Assembly: GCA_025965775.1 (NCBI GenBank)
Contig: JAOPWG010000036.1
Span: 1 to 16,407 of the forward strand
DNA length: 16,407 bases
Source: Modestobacter sp.
GTDB taxonomy: Bacteria > Actinomycetota > Actinomycetes > Mycobacteriales > Geodermatophilaceae
Direction of reading: 5' to 3'
Positions 6,796 to 13,638 of this stretch are shown piece after piece (the first letter of the stretch is position 1; the number at the start of each line of letters is the position of its first letter). The translations under genes and the position numbers were made by a program. Under the pieces are notes generated by a model. It was not told the DNA's origin. It made no database searches and saw only the letters and a program-made list of their open reading frames with translations.

Positions 6796-7917
6796 TCAAG
6801 AAGGCGGGGGAGGCTCGTAGTCGGGCGGGCGCAGCGGCGGGACGGGGGTCGCCCGGAAGCGACGCGGTCCGGACCACAGCGCCTGTGGGGCGGACACGGT
6901 CCACGCGACGGCGTAGGCCGCCCGCTCGTAGTTCACCCGCCACCCGACAAAGTGTGGCCAGGCTTCGTGCGGTTCCCGCTCGATGGGGAAGTCGACGTTC
7001 TTCATCCGCGCGACCGCGCCGAGGAACTCCTCGTAGGTCAGCGTGATGCCGGCCGTCCGGTCGGCTTCGTCCGGCACCGGAACCCCGAGCGCCTGGGCGA
7101 TCCGGGTGAAGCAGAGGAAGCCGCTGCGCAGGCACAGTCGTGCGGGGATGTTCGGTGCCGTCGTCGGGCAGAGCGCGAGGTAGAGGGCGGCCGAGTCGAG
7201 CACGCCGAGCAGGGCGGTGACCCACGACGTGAGAGGGCGCGGCGAGCGGAAGTAGACCAGCGGTAGATAGGTGCGGTGGCTCTCGGTGACGTCGGCTGCC
7301 CAGCGTTCCCATTCGGCGTACAGCTCGGGCAGCGTCCCTACCGTCGAGATGCCGGTGCCGAGTCCGTAGTGGGTGCGGGCGAGCAGCTCCGGGCCCCAGG
7401 TCGGGACGCCGGCGCGGGCGCTGAGCAGGGCGACCGCGGTTTCCCGCCGGTTGTACGCCCCGTAGAGCGCGGGGAGGTAGCCGATCTGCAGCGCCAAGGT
7501 CCCGAGTGAGGCGAACGCGGCGACGACCTCGATCGCCATCACCGCGGCGTTCTCCGGCAGGACGAATCCGATGGTGGTCATGGCCGAGCCAGCCTCGGCG
7601 ATCGTGTGCCCCATCCCCCCGCTCGTGAACGGAAGCATCAGCAGCCCGAAGCCGACCAGGAAGGCGACCAGCCACACCACCAGCTGCATCATCAGCACGG
7701 ATGCGGCTCGGGCCGCGAGCACTGCATCCCGCCGCTGGGTGTCCCGAATCAGCCGCTCCAGTCTCCGGAAGACCCGGTCGACCAACCAATACGCGAACCC
7801 GGTCAACCAGCTACCGAACGCGCGTGGGACGACCACCGTGCCGATCACGCTCGCGCCCGCCAGCACCACGAGCACCAGTCCGAATGTCGCCCCGATGTCG
7901 CGGAGGATCATGCCCAT
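6796..7917 (-). CDS. Membrane protein with potassium-channel-like TTIGF motif
   Basis: A 373-residue protein with three clear hydrophobic segments at about 8-30, 73-96 and 124-150, followed by a soluble C-terminal region of about 220 residues. Between the second and third segments is AEAGSAMTTIGF (107-118), in the position and with the sequence style of a pore loop: K+ channel filters read TTVGYG or TTIGFG, but here the residues after TTIGF are VLPEN, so the final Gly of the filter is missing. It may be a distant two-helix ion channel or a protein that merely resembles one. Start ATG 7917 gives MGMILRD; a second in-frame ATG lies two codons later. It stands alone on its strand, downstream of palindromic repeats at 8258-8327. 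Confidence 0.75.
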   Translation of the reverse strand: MGMILRDIGATFGLVLVVLAGASVIGTVVVPRAFGSWLTGFAYWLVDRVFRRLERLIRDTQRRDAVLAARAASVLMMQLVVWLVAFLVGFGLLMLPFTSGGMGHTIAEAGSAMTTIGFVLPENAAVMAIEVVAAFASLGTLALQIGYLPALYGAYNRRETAVALLSARAGVPTWGPELLARTHYGLGTGISTVGTLPELYAEWERWAADVTESHRTYLPLVYFRSPRPLTSWVTALLGVLDSAALYLALCPTTAPNIPARLCLRSGFLCFTRIAQALGVPVPDEADRTAGITLTYEEFLGAVARMKNVDFPIEREPHEAWPHFVGWRVNYERAAYAVAWTVSAPQALWSGPRRFRATPVPPLRPPDYEPPPPS

Positions 7918-8257
7918 GCGCTCGCCCCGACCGTCAGGCTACGCAGCCTGCGCCTGTCCTCGCGCCCGCTTGGCGCATGGTGTGAACGCGGGCGTAGCCC
8001 CGCCGACGAAGAAGGCAGCGAGGACGTCGCGGCTGTGGGTCGGGCCCGCCCGGTGATATCGATGGTCGCGTCAAGGATCAGTCGCCGGTCAGCGCCGCCG
8101 CACGCCACCGCGCGGTGCACCCTCTACGCCGTCGCCGACGCCGCGCCCTGAATGACCGCCGTGCGAAACAGGGCTGATGATCTTGACTGTCCCTGAAGTC
8201 GCCTTCAGAGCGAGGGTGCCTCGCGCTGTACCAGCCGGACGTCATCACCCTTGTTTC
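7918..8257. other. Stretch without a recognised gene
   Basis: Several frames stay open on both strands, but none shows a recognisable motif or a good start. The promoter of the minus-strand membrane protein should lie here; no convincing -10 hexamer stands out. Confidence 0.35.
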
Positions 8258-8283
8258 CCGTACTCAGCCTGGTCTGAGTACGG
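8258..8283. promoter_or_regulatory. Perfect 10-bp inverted repeat
   Basis: CCGTACTCAG (8258-8267) and CTGAGTACGG (8274-8283) are perfect complements separated by 6 nt (CCTGGT). No T-run follows on either strand, so an operator or an unusual terminator for the broken minus-strand lipoprotein gene at 8359-8875 is equally possible. Confidence 0.5.
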
Positions 8284-8296
8284 CTCATGAGACTGA

Positions 8297-8327
8297 TGGA
8301 TGGGTCCATCACCTGGATGGGTCCATC
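8297..8327. repeat. Tandem copies of a 14-bp near-palindrome
   Basis: TGGATGGGTCCATC occurs twice, at 8297-8310 and 8314-8327, exactly 17 bp apart. The second copy extends to the near-perfect palindrome GGATGG/GTCCATCC. Repeated dyads at constant spacing look like a binding site for a dimeric regulator. They lie 14 bp beyond the inverted repeat at 8258-8283. Confidence 0.55.
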
Positions 8328-8358
8328 CATGTGGATGATCTTGGCTGGCGATCCGGCG

Positions 8359-8875
8359 TCACAACGGGCCAGGCGCGCACCGCGTGCTGTCCTCCGCGCA
8401 GGGGGCGGGAGCCGGCCCGGTCAGCGGCACGAACTCGACGGTCTCGCCGTCCGCCTGACTCAGTGCGTCGTCGATGACGAAGCGCAGCCACTCGGGGGTG
8501 ACCAGCGCCATGGACCCGTGGTGTAGCCGTCATAGGTCACGACGCCGTCAGGGCCAGGAAGGCGGCCAGGCTCAAGTGCCGGGTGTAGCGCCTGCCGGTA
8601 CTCACCGCCGAACCGCGTCGAGTCGATCCCGCAGTGCGTCAGCAGGCGGAACGGGTAACTGACGCCGAGCTGCGTTGCGCTCGCCTCAGTAGGGTGATCG
8701 GGGCCTCGTGCCGGCCCGCCGGGGAGCCGGCACCCTCGACCATCCCAGCACCGACCGCGACGCGCTGCTGGGATGGACCGGCGCGCATGTTGCTGGGCTC
8801 CCGGCCGCAGCCGACCGCTAATCGGCCGATCAGGACCGAGCCCCCGACGAGGGCGAACCGACGCATGCGGATCAC
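8359..8875 (-). pseudogene. Secreted lipoprotein gene broken by at least two frameshifts
   Basis: The reading starts at GTG 8875 (or ATG 8869) with a lipoprotein signal peptide, MRRFALVGGSVLIGRLAVGC, whose lipobox Cys is at the end. In a second frame it continues YPFRLLTHCGIDSTRFGGEY, a block common in small actinobacterial lipoproteins of unknown function. A third frame then gives LVTPEWLRFVIDDALSQADG, then ETVEFVPLTG, ending at TGA (8359-8361). The second break, in the Gly-Tyr-Thr-Thr-Gly segment, is explained by one missing base near 8513. The three frames together rebuild a single plausible lipoprotein of about 165-170 residues. No intact copy is in the window. Confidence 0.6.
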
Positions 8876-8957
8876 TATGGCGGCCGCCGTTCGGTGGGTG
8901 AGCCGTACAGCCGATCTGGACCAACCGCCTCATCTGTCCGGCTTGTCGCCAGGACCC

Positions 8958-8976
8958 GCTCAGGATGCTCCTGAGC
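8958..8976 (+). promoter_or_regulatory. Perfect hairpin upstream of the CorA-family gene
   Basis: GCTCAGGA (8958-8965) and TCCTGAGC (8969-8976) form a perfect 8-bp stem with a 3-nt loop, 50 bp before the corA start. It may be part of the 5' leader, or the end of an upstream transcript. It does not resemble the long Mg2+ riboswitch folds. Confidence 0.4.
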
Positions 8977-9025
8977 CCTGGAGGCGCCGGTTCGCGCGCG
9001 CAGTGACTGGCTATGAAGGTCGTCC

Positions 9026-10102
9026 ATGACCGACGCCCTGATCCCGGAACCGGAGCCCGCCGCGGGTGATCCGCACACCCCCGGACGCCCCGCCACCAGC
9101 GTCACCAGCGCAGTACCGCCGCGGTGCCCGACCAGAACCCGGCTGTACCGGGCCGGGCAGCTGGTCGCCGAGGGCTTCTCAGCGGAGCAGATCAGCGACC
9201 ATCTCGCCGCGCACGAGGACGCCGTCGTCTGGCTGGACCTGCTCGACCCGAACGAGGCCGACCTGAGCATCGTCACCCTCGAGTTCGGGCTGCACCCCCT
9301 AGCCGTCGAGGACGCCATCCACGACCACCAACGGCCCAAGCTCGACCGCTACCGCAGTCACCTGTTCGCCAACATGTACGCCGTCCAGTTCGAGGAACTC
9401 ACGGGCGAGCTGGCAACAGGCGAGATCAGCGTGTTCATCACGCCACGGGCGCTGATCACCGTGCGCAAGAGCGACTTCGACGTCGACACCCTCATCGCCC
9501 GATGGGACACGGCCATTCCGGACGTCGCCGGTGGCGTCGGCTCCCTGGTGTACGGCCTGCTCGACGCCGTCGTCGACGGCCACTCCCGCGCCATCGAACA
9601 GTTGGACGACGGCATTGACGAACTCGAGAACGCCCTCTTCGAGACCCGGGCGGACGTCGACATCCGGCGCCGCGGCTTCGAGCTGCGCAAGAGCCTGGTC
9701 CAGCTGCGCCGGGTCGTGCTGCCGATGCGCGAGGTGGTCGCGCGCGTGCTCCGCAACGACGGGGATCTGCACCTTGCAGCGGGAACACTGGAGCCCTATT
9801 ACCAGGACGTCTACGACCACGTCGTCCGGGCGGCCGAAGGCGTGGAAACCGCCCGCGAACTGGTGAACGGCGCCCTCGAGACCAACCTCAATGAGCAGAC
9901 CTATCAGCTCACCGAGACCACCAAGAAGCTGGCCGCGTGGGCCGCCATCATCGCCGTGCCCACCGCGATCACCGGGTTCTACGGCCAGAACGTGCCCTAC
10001 CCGGGGTTCTCGCAGCACTCGGGCTTCCTCGCGAGCACCATCATGATCATTGTCCTCGCCGGTGGGTTGTACGTTCTGCTCCGCCGGCGCGGCTGGCTAT
10101 GA
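9026..10102 (+). CDS. corA: CorA-family divalent metal ion transporter (GQN variant)
   Basis: A 358-residue protein of the CorA/ZntB (2-TM-GxN) class, which forms pentameric channels for Mg2+, Co2+, Ni2+ or Zn2+ in the cytoplasmic membrane. The large N-terminal cytoplasmic domain (about 40-290) includes PLAVEDAIHDHQRPKLDRY, the usual conserved block, and long helices ending in NEQTYQLTETTKKLAAWAAI. Two membrane helices close the protein (about 297-317 and 331-350). The signature between them is FYGQNVPYPG (G320-Q321-N322), not the canonical GMN; ion preference may therefore differ and is not predictable from sequence. Start ATG 9026 has Shine-Dalgarno GAAGGT (9015-9020). No neighbour shares its orientation closely enough to form an operon. 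Confidence 0.92.
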   Translation: MTDALIPEPEPAAGDPHTPGRPATSVTSAVPPRCPTRTRLYRAGQLVAEGFSAEQISDHLAAHEDAVVWLDLLDPNEADLSIVTLEFGLHPLAVEDAIHDHQRPKLDRYRSHLFANMYAVQFEELTGELATGEISVFITPRALITVRKSDFDVDTLIARWDTAIPDVAGGVGSLVYGLLDAVVDGHSRAIEQLDDGIDELENALFETRADVDIRRRGFELRKSLVQLRRVVLPMREVVARVLRNDGDLHLAAGTLEPYYQDVYDHVVRAAEGVETARELVNGALETNLNEQTYQLTETTKKLAAWAAIIAVPTAITGFYGQNVPYPGFSQHSGFLASTIMIIVLAGGLYVLLRRRGWL

Positions 10103-10120
10103 CCGCGGCCGCGGCCGCGG
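10103..10120. repeat. Three CCGCGG units forming a self-complementary run
   Basis: Directly after the corA stop codon is an 18-nt run of three CCGCGG units that is its own reverse complement. It is short and GC-only; it may contribute to transcript ending but has no T-tract. Confidence 0.4.
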
Positions 10121-10195
10121 CGAGGAGCTTCGCGTGGTCCGGATAGCGGCACACCACCGGTGCAGCACGACGATGTCGGGGAGCCGACCGCGGCG

Positions 10196-10422
10196 ATGTC
10201 GATCGACCTGTCCGTCACGCTGCGGCCACCGGACGTCGACCACGTCCGCGCGCTCGCCGGGTCATCGGCCGCGTCCCACTCATCCTGGTGCACCGCGCCA
10301 CAGGCCGGGTGGTGGACGGACACCACCGCGTGCTGGCCGCCGCTCGGGCGGCACTGCGGGCGCTCGTCGAGTCGGGCGACGACCGCCCCGTGCGGGACTT
10401 CGTTCGCCGCTGGCTGGGCTGA
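10196..10422 (+). pseudogene. ParB/StrR-like DNA-binding protein remnant
   Basis: One frame from ATG 10196 gives MSIDLSVTLRPPDVDHVRAL, and a second frame, without a start of its own, continues as VPLILVHRATGRVVDGHHRV and LAA, ending at TGA 10420-10422. The motif PPILVHRaTgrVvDGmHRl is the hallmark of the ParB-like domain of StrR-type regulators found beside antibiotic clusters in Streptomyces and relatives. The two pieces are in different frames, and the usual C-terminal helix-turn-helix part is missing. It is thus a truncated, frameshifted relic. Confidence 0.5.
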
Positions 10423-10592
10423 AGCCCACCCGGGCCGTGGTCGAGGCCGCCGTCGAGGTCCTGGTGCGCAAGCGGCGTCTGCGCCTCATCGCCGAGGCCG
10501 GCCCCCGGCTCGCGGCCCGTGGTGGGTGGGGCGGTCCCGCCCACCAGCGATGACACGCCCCCCAGGGCGCATGAGGTGGGCGTGGGCTCCGG

Positions 10593-10970
10593 TCAGCGTC
10601 GCCCGGCTCGGCGCGGCGGGACGCGGCGGAACCGAAGACCGGCCACCTGCTGCGGCAGCTCGGCGGTGCCGCCCTCGCGCAGCCAGTCGGCGAGGGCCGC
10701 CGTGGCCTTCTCGGTGAGCAGGCCGCCGAGCCAGGTGTCGCGGTCCTTCGCCGGCACACCGGGCCGGCGAAGGACCGCCACGTTGCTGCGCTCGCACGCG
10801 TCCAGGCAATCCACAACGCGCAGCTCCACGTCCGGGTGAGTGGCGGTGGCGTCCTCCAGGGCCAGCTGCTGGGCGTCGTGATCCACCCGCGGGTGCTTGG
10901 CGTGGGTGCCGCAGCAACAGCCGCGGCACAGCAGCACCACGGTGCCGGGCCCGGGGCGGGAGCGGCTCAC
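10593..10970 (-). CDS. Thioredoxin-like [2Fe-2S] ferredoxin-domain protein
   Basis: A 125-residue protein starting at GTG 10970, overlapping the ATPase stop by 4 bp (GTGA). Its first half has a cysteine cluster VLLCRGCCCGTHAKHP (C15, C18, C19, C20) and VVDCLDACERSNV (C55, C59), the spacing of thioredoxin-like [2Fe-2S] ferredoxins, which use four of these cysteines to hold the cluster. In actinobacteria such proteins often neighbour metal transporters or cobaltochelatase genes. Being the last gene of the metal-resistance operon, it may act in metal trafficking or in redox sensing; that is inference. The C-terminal 20 residues are basic and not conserved-looking. Confidence 0.82.
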   Translation of the reverse strand: MSRSRPGPGTVVLLCRGCCCGTHAKHPRVDHDAQQLALEDATATHPDVELRVVDCLDACERSNVAVLRRPGVPAKDRDTWLGGLLTEKATAALADWLREGGTAELPQQVAGLRFRRVPPRRAGRR

Positions 10971-13084
10971 GCGGCCGGACCGCCGGCCGGCTGCGCTGCG
11001 CCGGCGGCCGGCAGCCGGCGCGGCGCGGGCACGCCGGTGACCTTCCACGCGCGACCGGACAGCAGCCGCAGCCCGTTGAGCCCGACCAGCACCGTCGAGC
11101 CCTCGTGGCCGAGCACCCCCAGCGGCAGCGGCAGGTGCCCGAACAGGTCGACCAGCACCAGGGCGGTGATGACCGTCCCGGCGATGACCAGGTTCTGGAC
11201 GATGACCCGCCGGGCCCGACGGGACAGGTCGATGACCGTCGGCAGCGTGGCCAGCTCGTCCCGGACGATGACCAGGTCGGCGGTCTCCAGCGCCAGGTCC
11301 GCGCCGTGCCGGCCCATCCCGACGCCGGTGCCGGCCGCGGCCAGGGCCGGGGCGTCGTTCACCCCGTCCCCGACGACGGTGATGTGCGTGCCGCCCGCGG
11401 CGAGGGCGTGCACGGCGGTGACCTTGTCAGCCGGCAGCAGTTCGGCGCGCACGTCGGTGATGCCCACCTCGGCGGCCAGCCGCTGCGCGGCACGGGTGTT
11501 GTCGCCGGTGAGCAGCGTCGGCGTCCGGCCAGTGAGCGCGGTCAGCTGCGCGACGGTGTCGGCCGCACCCGGGCGGAGCCGGTCGGCCAGCCCGAGCACA
11601 CCGGCCGGGTTCCTGTCGACGGTGACGACGACAGCGGTGCGCCCCGCGGCCTGCAGGTCGGCGACCACGGCTGCGGTGGCGGGGTCGATCGGGCTGTCGG
11701 CGAGCAGCAGCGGGCTGCCGACGGCGACCCGGCGGCCGGCCACGGTCGCGGTGACCCCGCGGCCGGGCTGCGAGGCGAAGCCGGCGGCGTCGGCGACGGT
11801 CAGCCCGCGGTCGCGCGCGGCGGACACGACGGCGCGGGCCAGCGGGTGCTCGCTAGGCCGCTCCGCGGCCGCGGCCAGCGCCAGCAGCTCGTCCCCTGTC
11901 AGCCTGGCGGCGGGCAGCACGTGCACCTCGGCCACGCGGGGCGTGCCCTCGGTCAGGGTGCCGGTCTTGTCGAAGGCGACCACGCCGGTGTGGCCGAGCT
12001 GCTCCATCACCACCGCGGACTTGACCAGCACCCCGTGCCGGCCAGCGTTCGCGATCGCGGACAGCAGCGGCGGCATGGTGGCCAGCACCACGGCGCACGG
12101 CGACGCGACGATCATGAACGTCATGGCCCGCAAGAGGGTGGGCTGCAGTTCGGCGCCGAAGACCAGCGGGATCGCGAACAGCACCAGGGTCGCCACGACC
12201 ACGCCGACGCTGTAGCGCTGCTCGATCCGCTCGATGAACAGGTGCGTCTTGGCCTTCGTGGCCGAGGCTTGCTCGACCAGCGTGACGGTGCGCGCGACCA
12301 CGGAGTCGGCGGCGGCCCTCTCGACCCGCAGCCGCAGGGAGCCGGTGCCGTTGACGGTGCCGGCGAACACCTCGTCACCGGCGGTCTTGGTCACTGGCAA
12401 CGGCTCGCCGGTAATCGAGGCCTGGTCGACCTCGCTGGCGCCGCTCTCGACGCGCCCGTCGGCGCCGATGCGCTCCCCGGGGCGGACCAGCACCAGATCC
12501 CCGGGCACCAGGGTGGCGGTGTCGACGAGCTCCTCGGTCCCGTCGGTGCGCAGGCGGGTGGCCCGTTCCGGGGCCAGGGTGAGCAGGGAGCGGACCGAGT
12601 CCCGGGTGCGCTTTGTCGCGACCGCCTCCAGCGCGCCCGAGGTGGCGAAGATGACGATCAGCAGGCCGCCGTCGAGCGCCTGTCCTATGGCGGCTGCGCC
12701 GAGCGCGGCGACGATCATCAGCAGGTCGACGTCGAGGGTCTTCACCCGTAGCGCCTGCAGCCCGGTCAGCGCCGGCTCCCAGCCACCCGCGGCGTAGCAG
12801 GCCGCGAACAGCACCCCCTGGACAGGGCCCGGCGCACCCAGCGCCCCGGCGAGCAGCGCGAGCAGGAACGCAGCCAGCGATAGCGCCGCCCAGCGCACCT
12901 CCGGCAGCCCCAAGAACGAGGTCACCCGGCCTGTCCGAGCGGCAATCCGCGGCGGCACCGGGGCCGGCACGCTCGGCACCCGCGTTGCGGTCCGGACGTC
13001 GACGCCGGTGCGCCCCGGACGCTCGGGGCCGTGCTCCTCGGCGTCGACGTGCCCGACGATGTGGCAGGTGGCGGTGTGGCTCAC
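10967..13084 (-). CDS. P1B-4-type heavy-metal ATPase (Co/Fe/Zn class)
   Basis: A 705-residue P-type ATPase exporting a transition metal from the cytoplasm. Core motifs are intact: TGE (225-227), SPC in the metal-binding helix (328-330), phosphorylated Asp in DKTGT (372-376), HP of the nucleotide domain (413-414) and GDGVND (572-577). Near the C-terminus, HEGST (660-664) pairs with SPC to define the P1B-4 subgroup (CoaT, CtpD/CtpJ), which moves Co2+, Fe2+ or Zn2+. There is no MxCxxC heavy-metal domain; instead the N-terminus begins SHTATCHIVGH with several His and one Cys, a possible metal-handling tail. Helices near 66-84, 87-105, 116-134, 137-156, 291-310, 321-346 and 628-675 fit the family. 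It starts at GTG 13084, overlapping the ArsR stop (GTGA). Confidence 0.93.
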   Translation of the reverse strand: MSHTATCHIVGHVDAEEHGPERPGRTGVDVRTATRVPSVPAPVPPRIAARTGRVTSFLGLPEVRWAALSLAAFLLALLAGALGAPGPVQGVLFAACYAAGGWEPALTGLQALRVKTLDVDLLMIVAALGAAAIGQALDGGLLIVIFATSGALEAVATKRTRDSVRSLLTLAPERATRLRTDGTEELVDTATLVPGDLVLVRPGERIGADGRVESGASEVDQASITGEPLPVTKTAGDEVFAGTVNGTGSLRLRVERAAADSVVARTVTLVEQASATKAKTHLFIERIEQRYSVGVVVATLVLFAIPLVFGAELQPTLLRAMTFMIVASPCAVVLATMPPLLSAIANAGRHGVLVKSAVVMEQLGHTGVVAFDKTGTLTEGTPRVAEVHVLPAARLTGDELLALAAAAERPSEHPLARAVVSAARDRGLTVADAAGFASQPGRGVTATVAGRRVAVGSPLLLADSPIDPATAAVVADLQAAGRTAVVVTVDRNPAGVLGLADRLRPGAADTVAQLTALTGRTPTLLTGDNTRAAQRLAAEVGITDVRAELLPADKVTAVHALAAGGTHITVVGDGVNDAPALAAAGTGVGMGRHGADLALETADLVIVRDELATLPTVIDLSRRARRVIVQNLVIAGTVITALVLVDLFGHLPLPLGVLGHEGSTVLVGLNGLRLLSGRAWKVTGVPAPRRLPAAGAAQPAGGPAA

Positions 13085-13446
13085 GACCGCGTCTCCTCCC
13101 CGGCCGCGGCCGCGGCGACCGCCGCGCTGTCAGCGACCGTCCCCGCCGGGTCCAGCAGCTGACGCACCAGGTCCCGCACCCCGGCGTCGACGAGCTCGTA
13201 CCAGACCTGCTGCCCGGCCCGCCGCGGCCGGCAGATGCCGGCCAGCCGCAGCTTGCTCAGATGCTGGCTGACCGCAGCCAGCCCGACCCCGGCCAGCTCG
13301 GCCAGGCAGGTCGGGTTGGTCTCCCCCTGCGCGAGCGCGCACAGGATGGTCAGCCGGGTGGGGTCAGCGAGCAGCCGCAGCCGGTTGGCCACCGCCTCGA
13401 CGGCCGCGGGCTCGGGCATCACGAAGTCATCGACAGTTGCGTGCAC
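13081..13446 (-). CDS. ArsR/SmtB-family metal-responsive repressor
   Basis: A 121-residue winged-helix repressor expected to silence this operon until metal binds. The DNA-binding core is clear: LADPTRLTILCALAQGETN, then LAELAGVGLAAVSQHLSKLR (helix-turn-helix, about 49-68) and a beta-wing RRAGQQVWYEL (75-85). The alpha-5 region DAGVRDLVRQLLDPAG (87-102) lacks the His residues that NmtR, KmtR and SmtB use for Ni/Co/Zn; cysteines at 36, 47 and 72 may serve instead, so the metal is uncertain. Start is GTG 13446 with no Shine-Dalgarno, apparently leaderless. The gene is followed without a gap by the P1B-4 ATPase, its likely target. Confidence 0.9.
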   Translation of the reverse strand: MHATVDDFVMPEPAAVEAVANRLRLLADPTRLTILCALAQGETNPTCLAELAGVGLAAVSQHLSKLRLAGICRPRRAGQQVWYELVDAGVRDLVRQLLDPAGTVADSAAVAAAAAGEETRS

Positions 13447-13462
13447 ACTAAAATGCTAATGC
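13444..13462 (-). promoter_or_regulatory. Leaderless promoter and probable ArsR operator
   Basis: In otherwise GC-rich DNA a short AT-rich patch overlaps the arsR start. Read on the minus strand, TAGCAT (13458-13453) fits the actinobacterial -10 consensus TANNNT and lies 6 nt before GTG 13446, the spacing of leaderless transcripts. The same bases form an imperfect dyad: CACTA and TAATG around AAATGC, 4 of 5 positions matching. Repressor binding there would block the promoter. Confidence 0.55.
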
Positions 13463-13638
13463 GTCCCACCGGCCGTTGACGGACTGTACGGACACCGCTG
13501 CCTGCGGTAGCGCGGCGGCGATGCCGCATGGCGTCGGTGCCGGGTAGGCCCGGCGGTGGAGGTCGCGTCCTTGCGCCTGCGCCCGACCAACCGCCCCGGC
13601 CCGTTGACCCCCTGCAACGACGGTTGCACGCTTGACCG
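13463..13638. other. Divergent intergenic region with two small hairpins
   Basis: The region separates the arsR promoter from the plus-strand propeller gene. It holds two perfect inverted repeats: ACCGC/GCGGT (13494-13508, 5-nt loop) and GCCGGG/CCCGGC (13539-13554, 4-nt loop). A TTGAC at 13476-13480 faces the plus strand but has no good -10 at 16-18 bp. Either hairpin may lie in the propeller leader. Confidence 0.4.

Noticed and set aside
10103..10120. Rho-independent terminator after corA
   Set aside because: The self-complementary run has no loop-sized centre and no T-tract.
10423..10553. Antitoxin-like helix in a reading with AVVEAAVEVLVRKRRLRL
   Set aside because: A single amphipathic helix without a start or partner toxin is not enough for a call.
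11105..12751. 548-residue plus-strand frame opposite the P-type ATPase
   Set aside because: It has no motif and lies fully antisense to an ATPase with all catalytic motifs.
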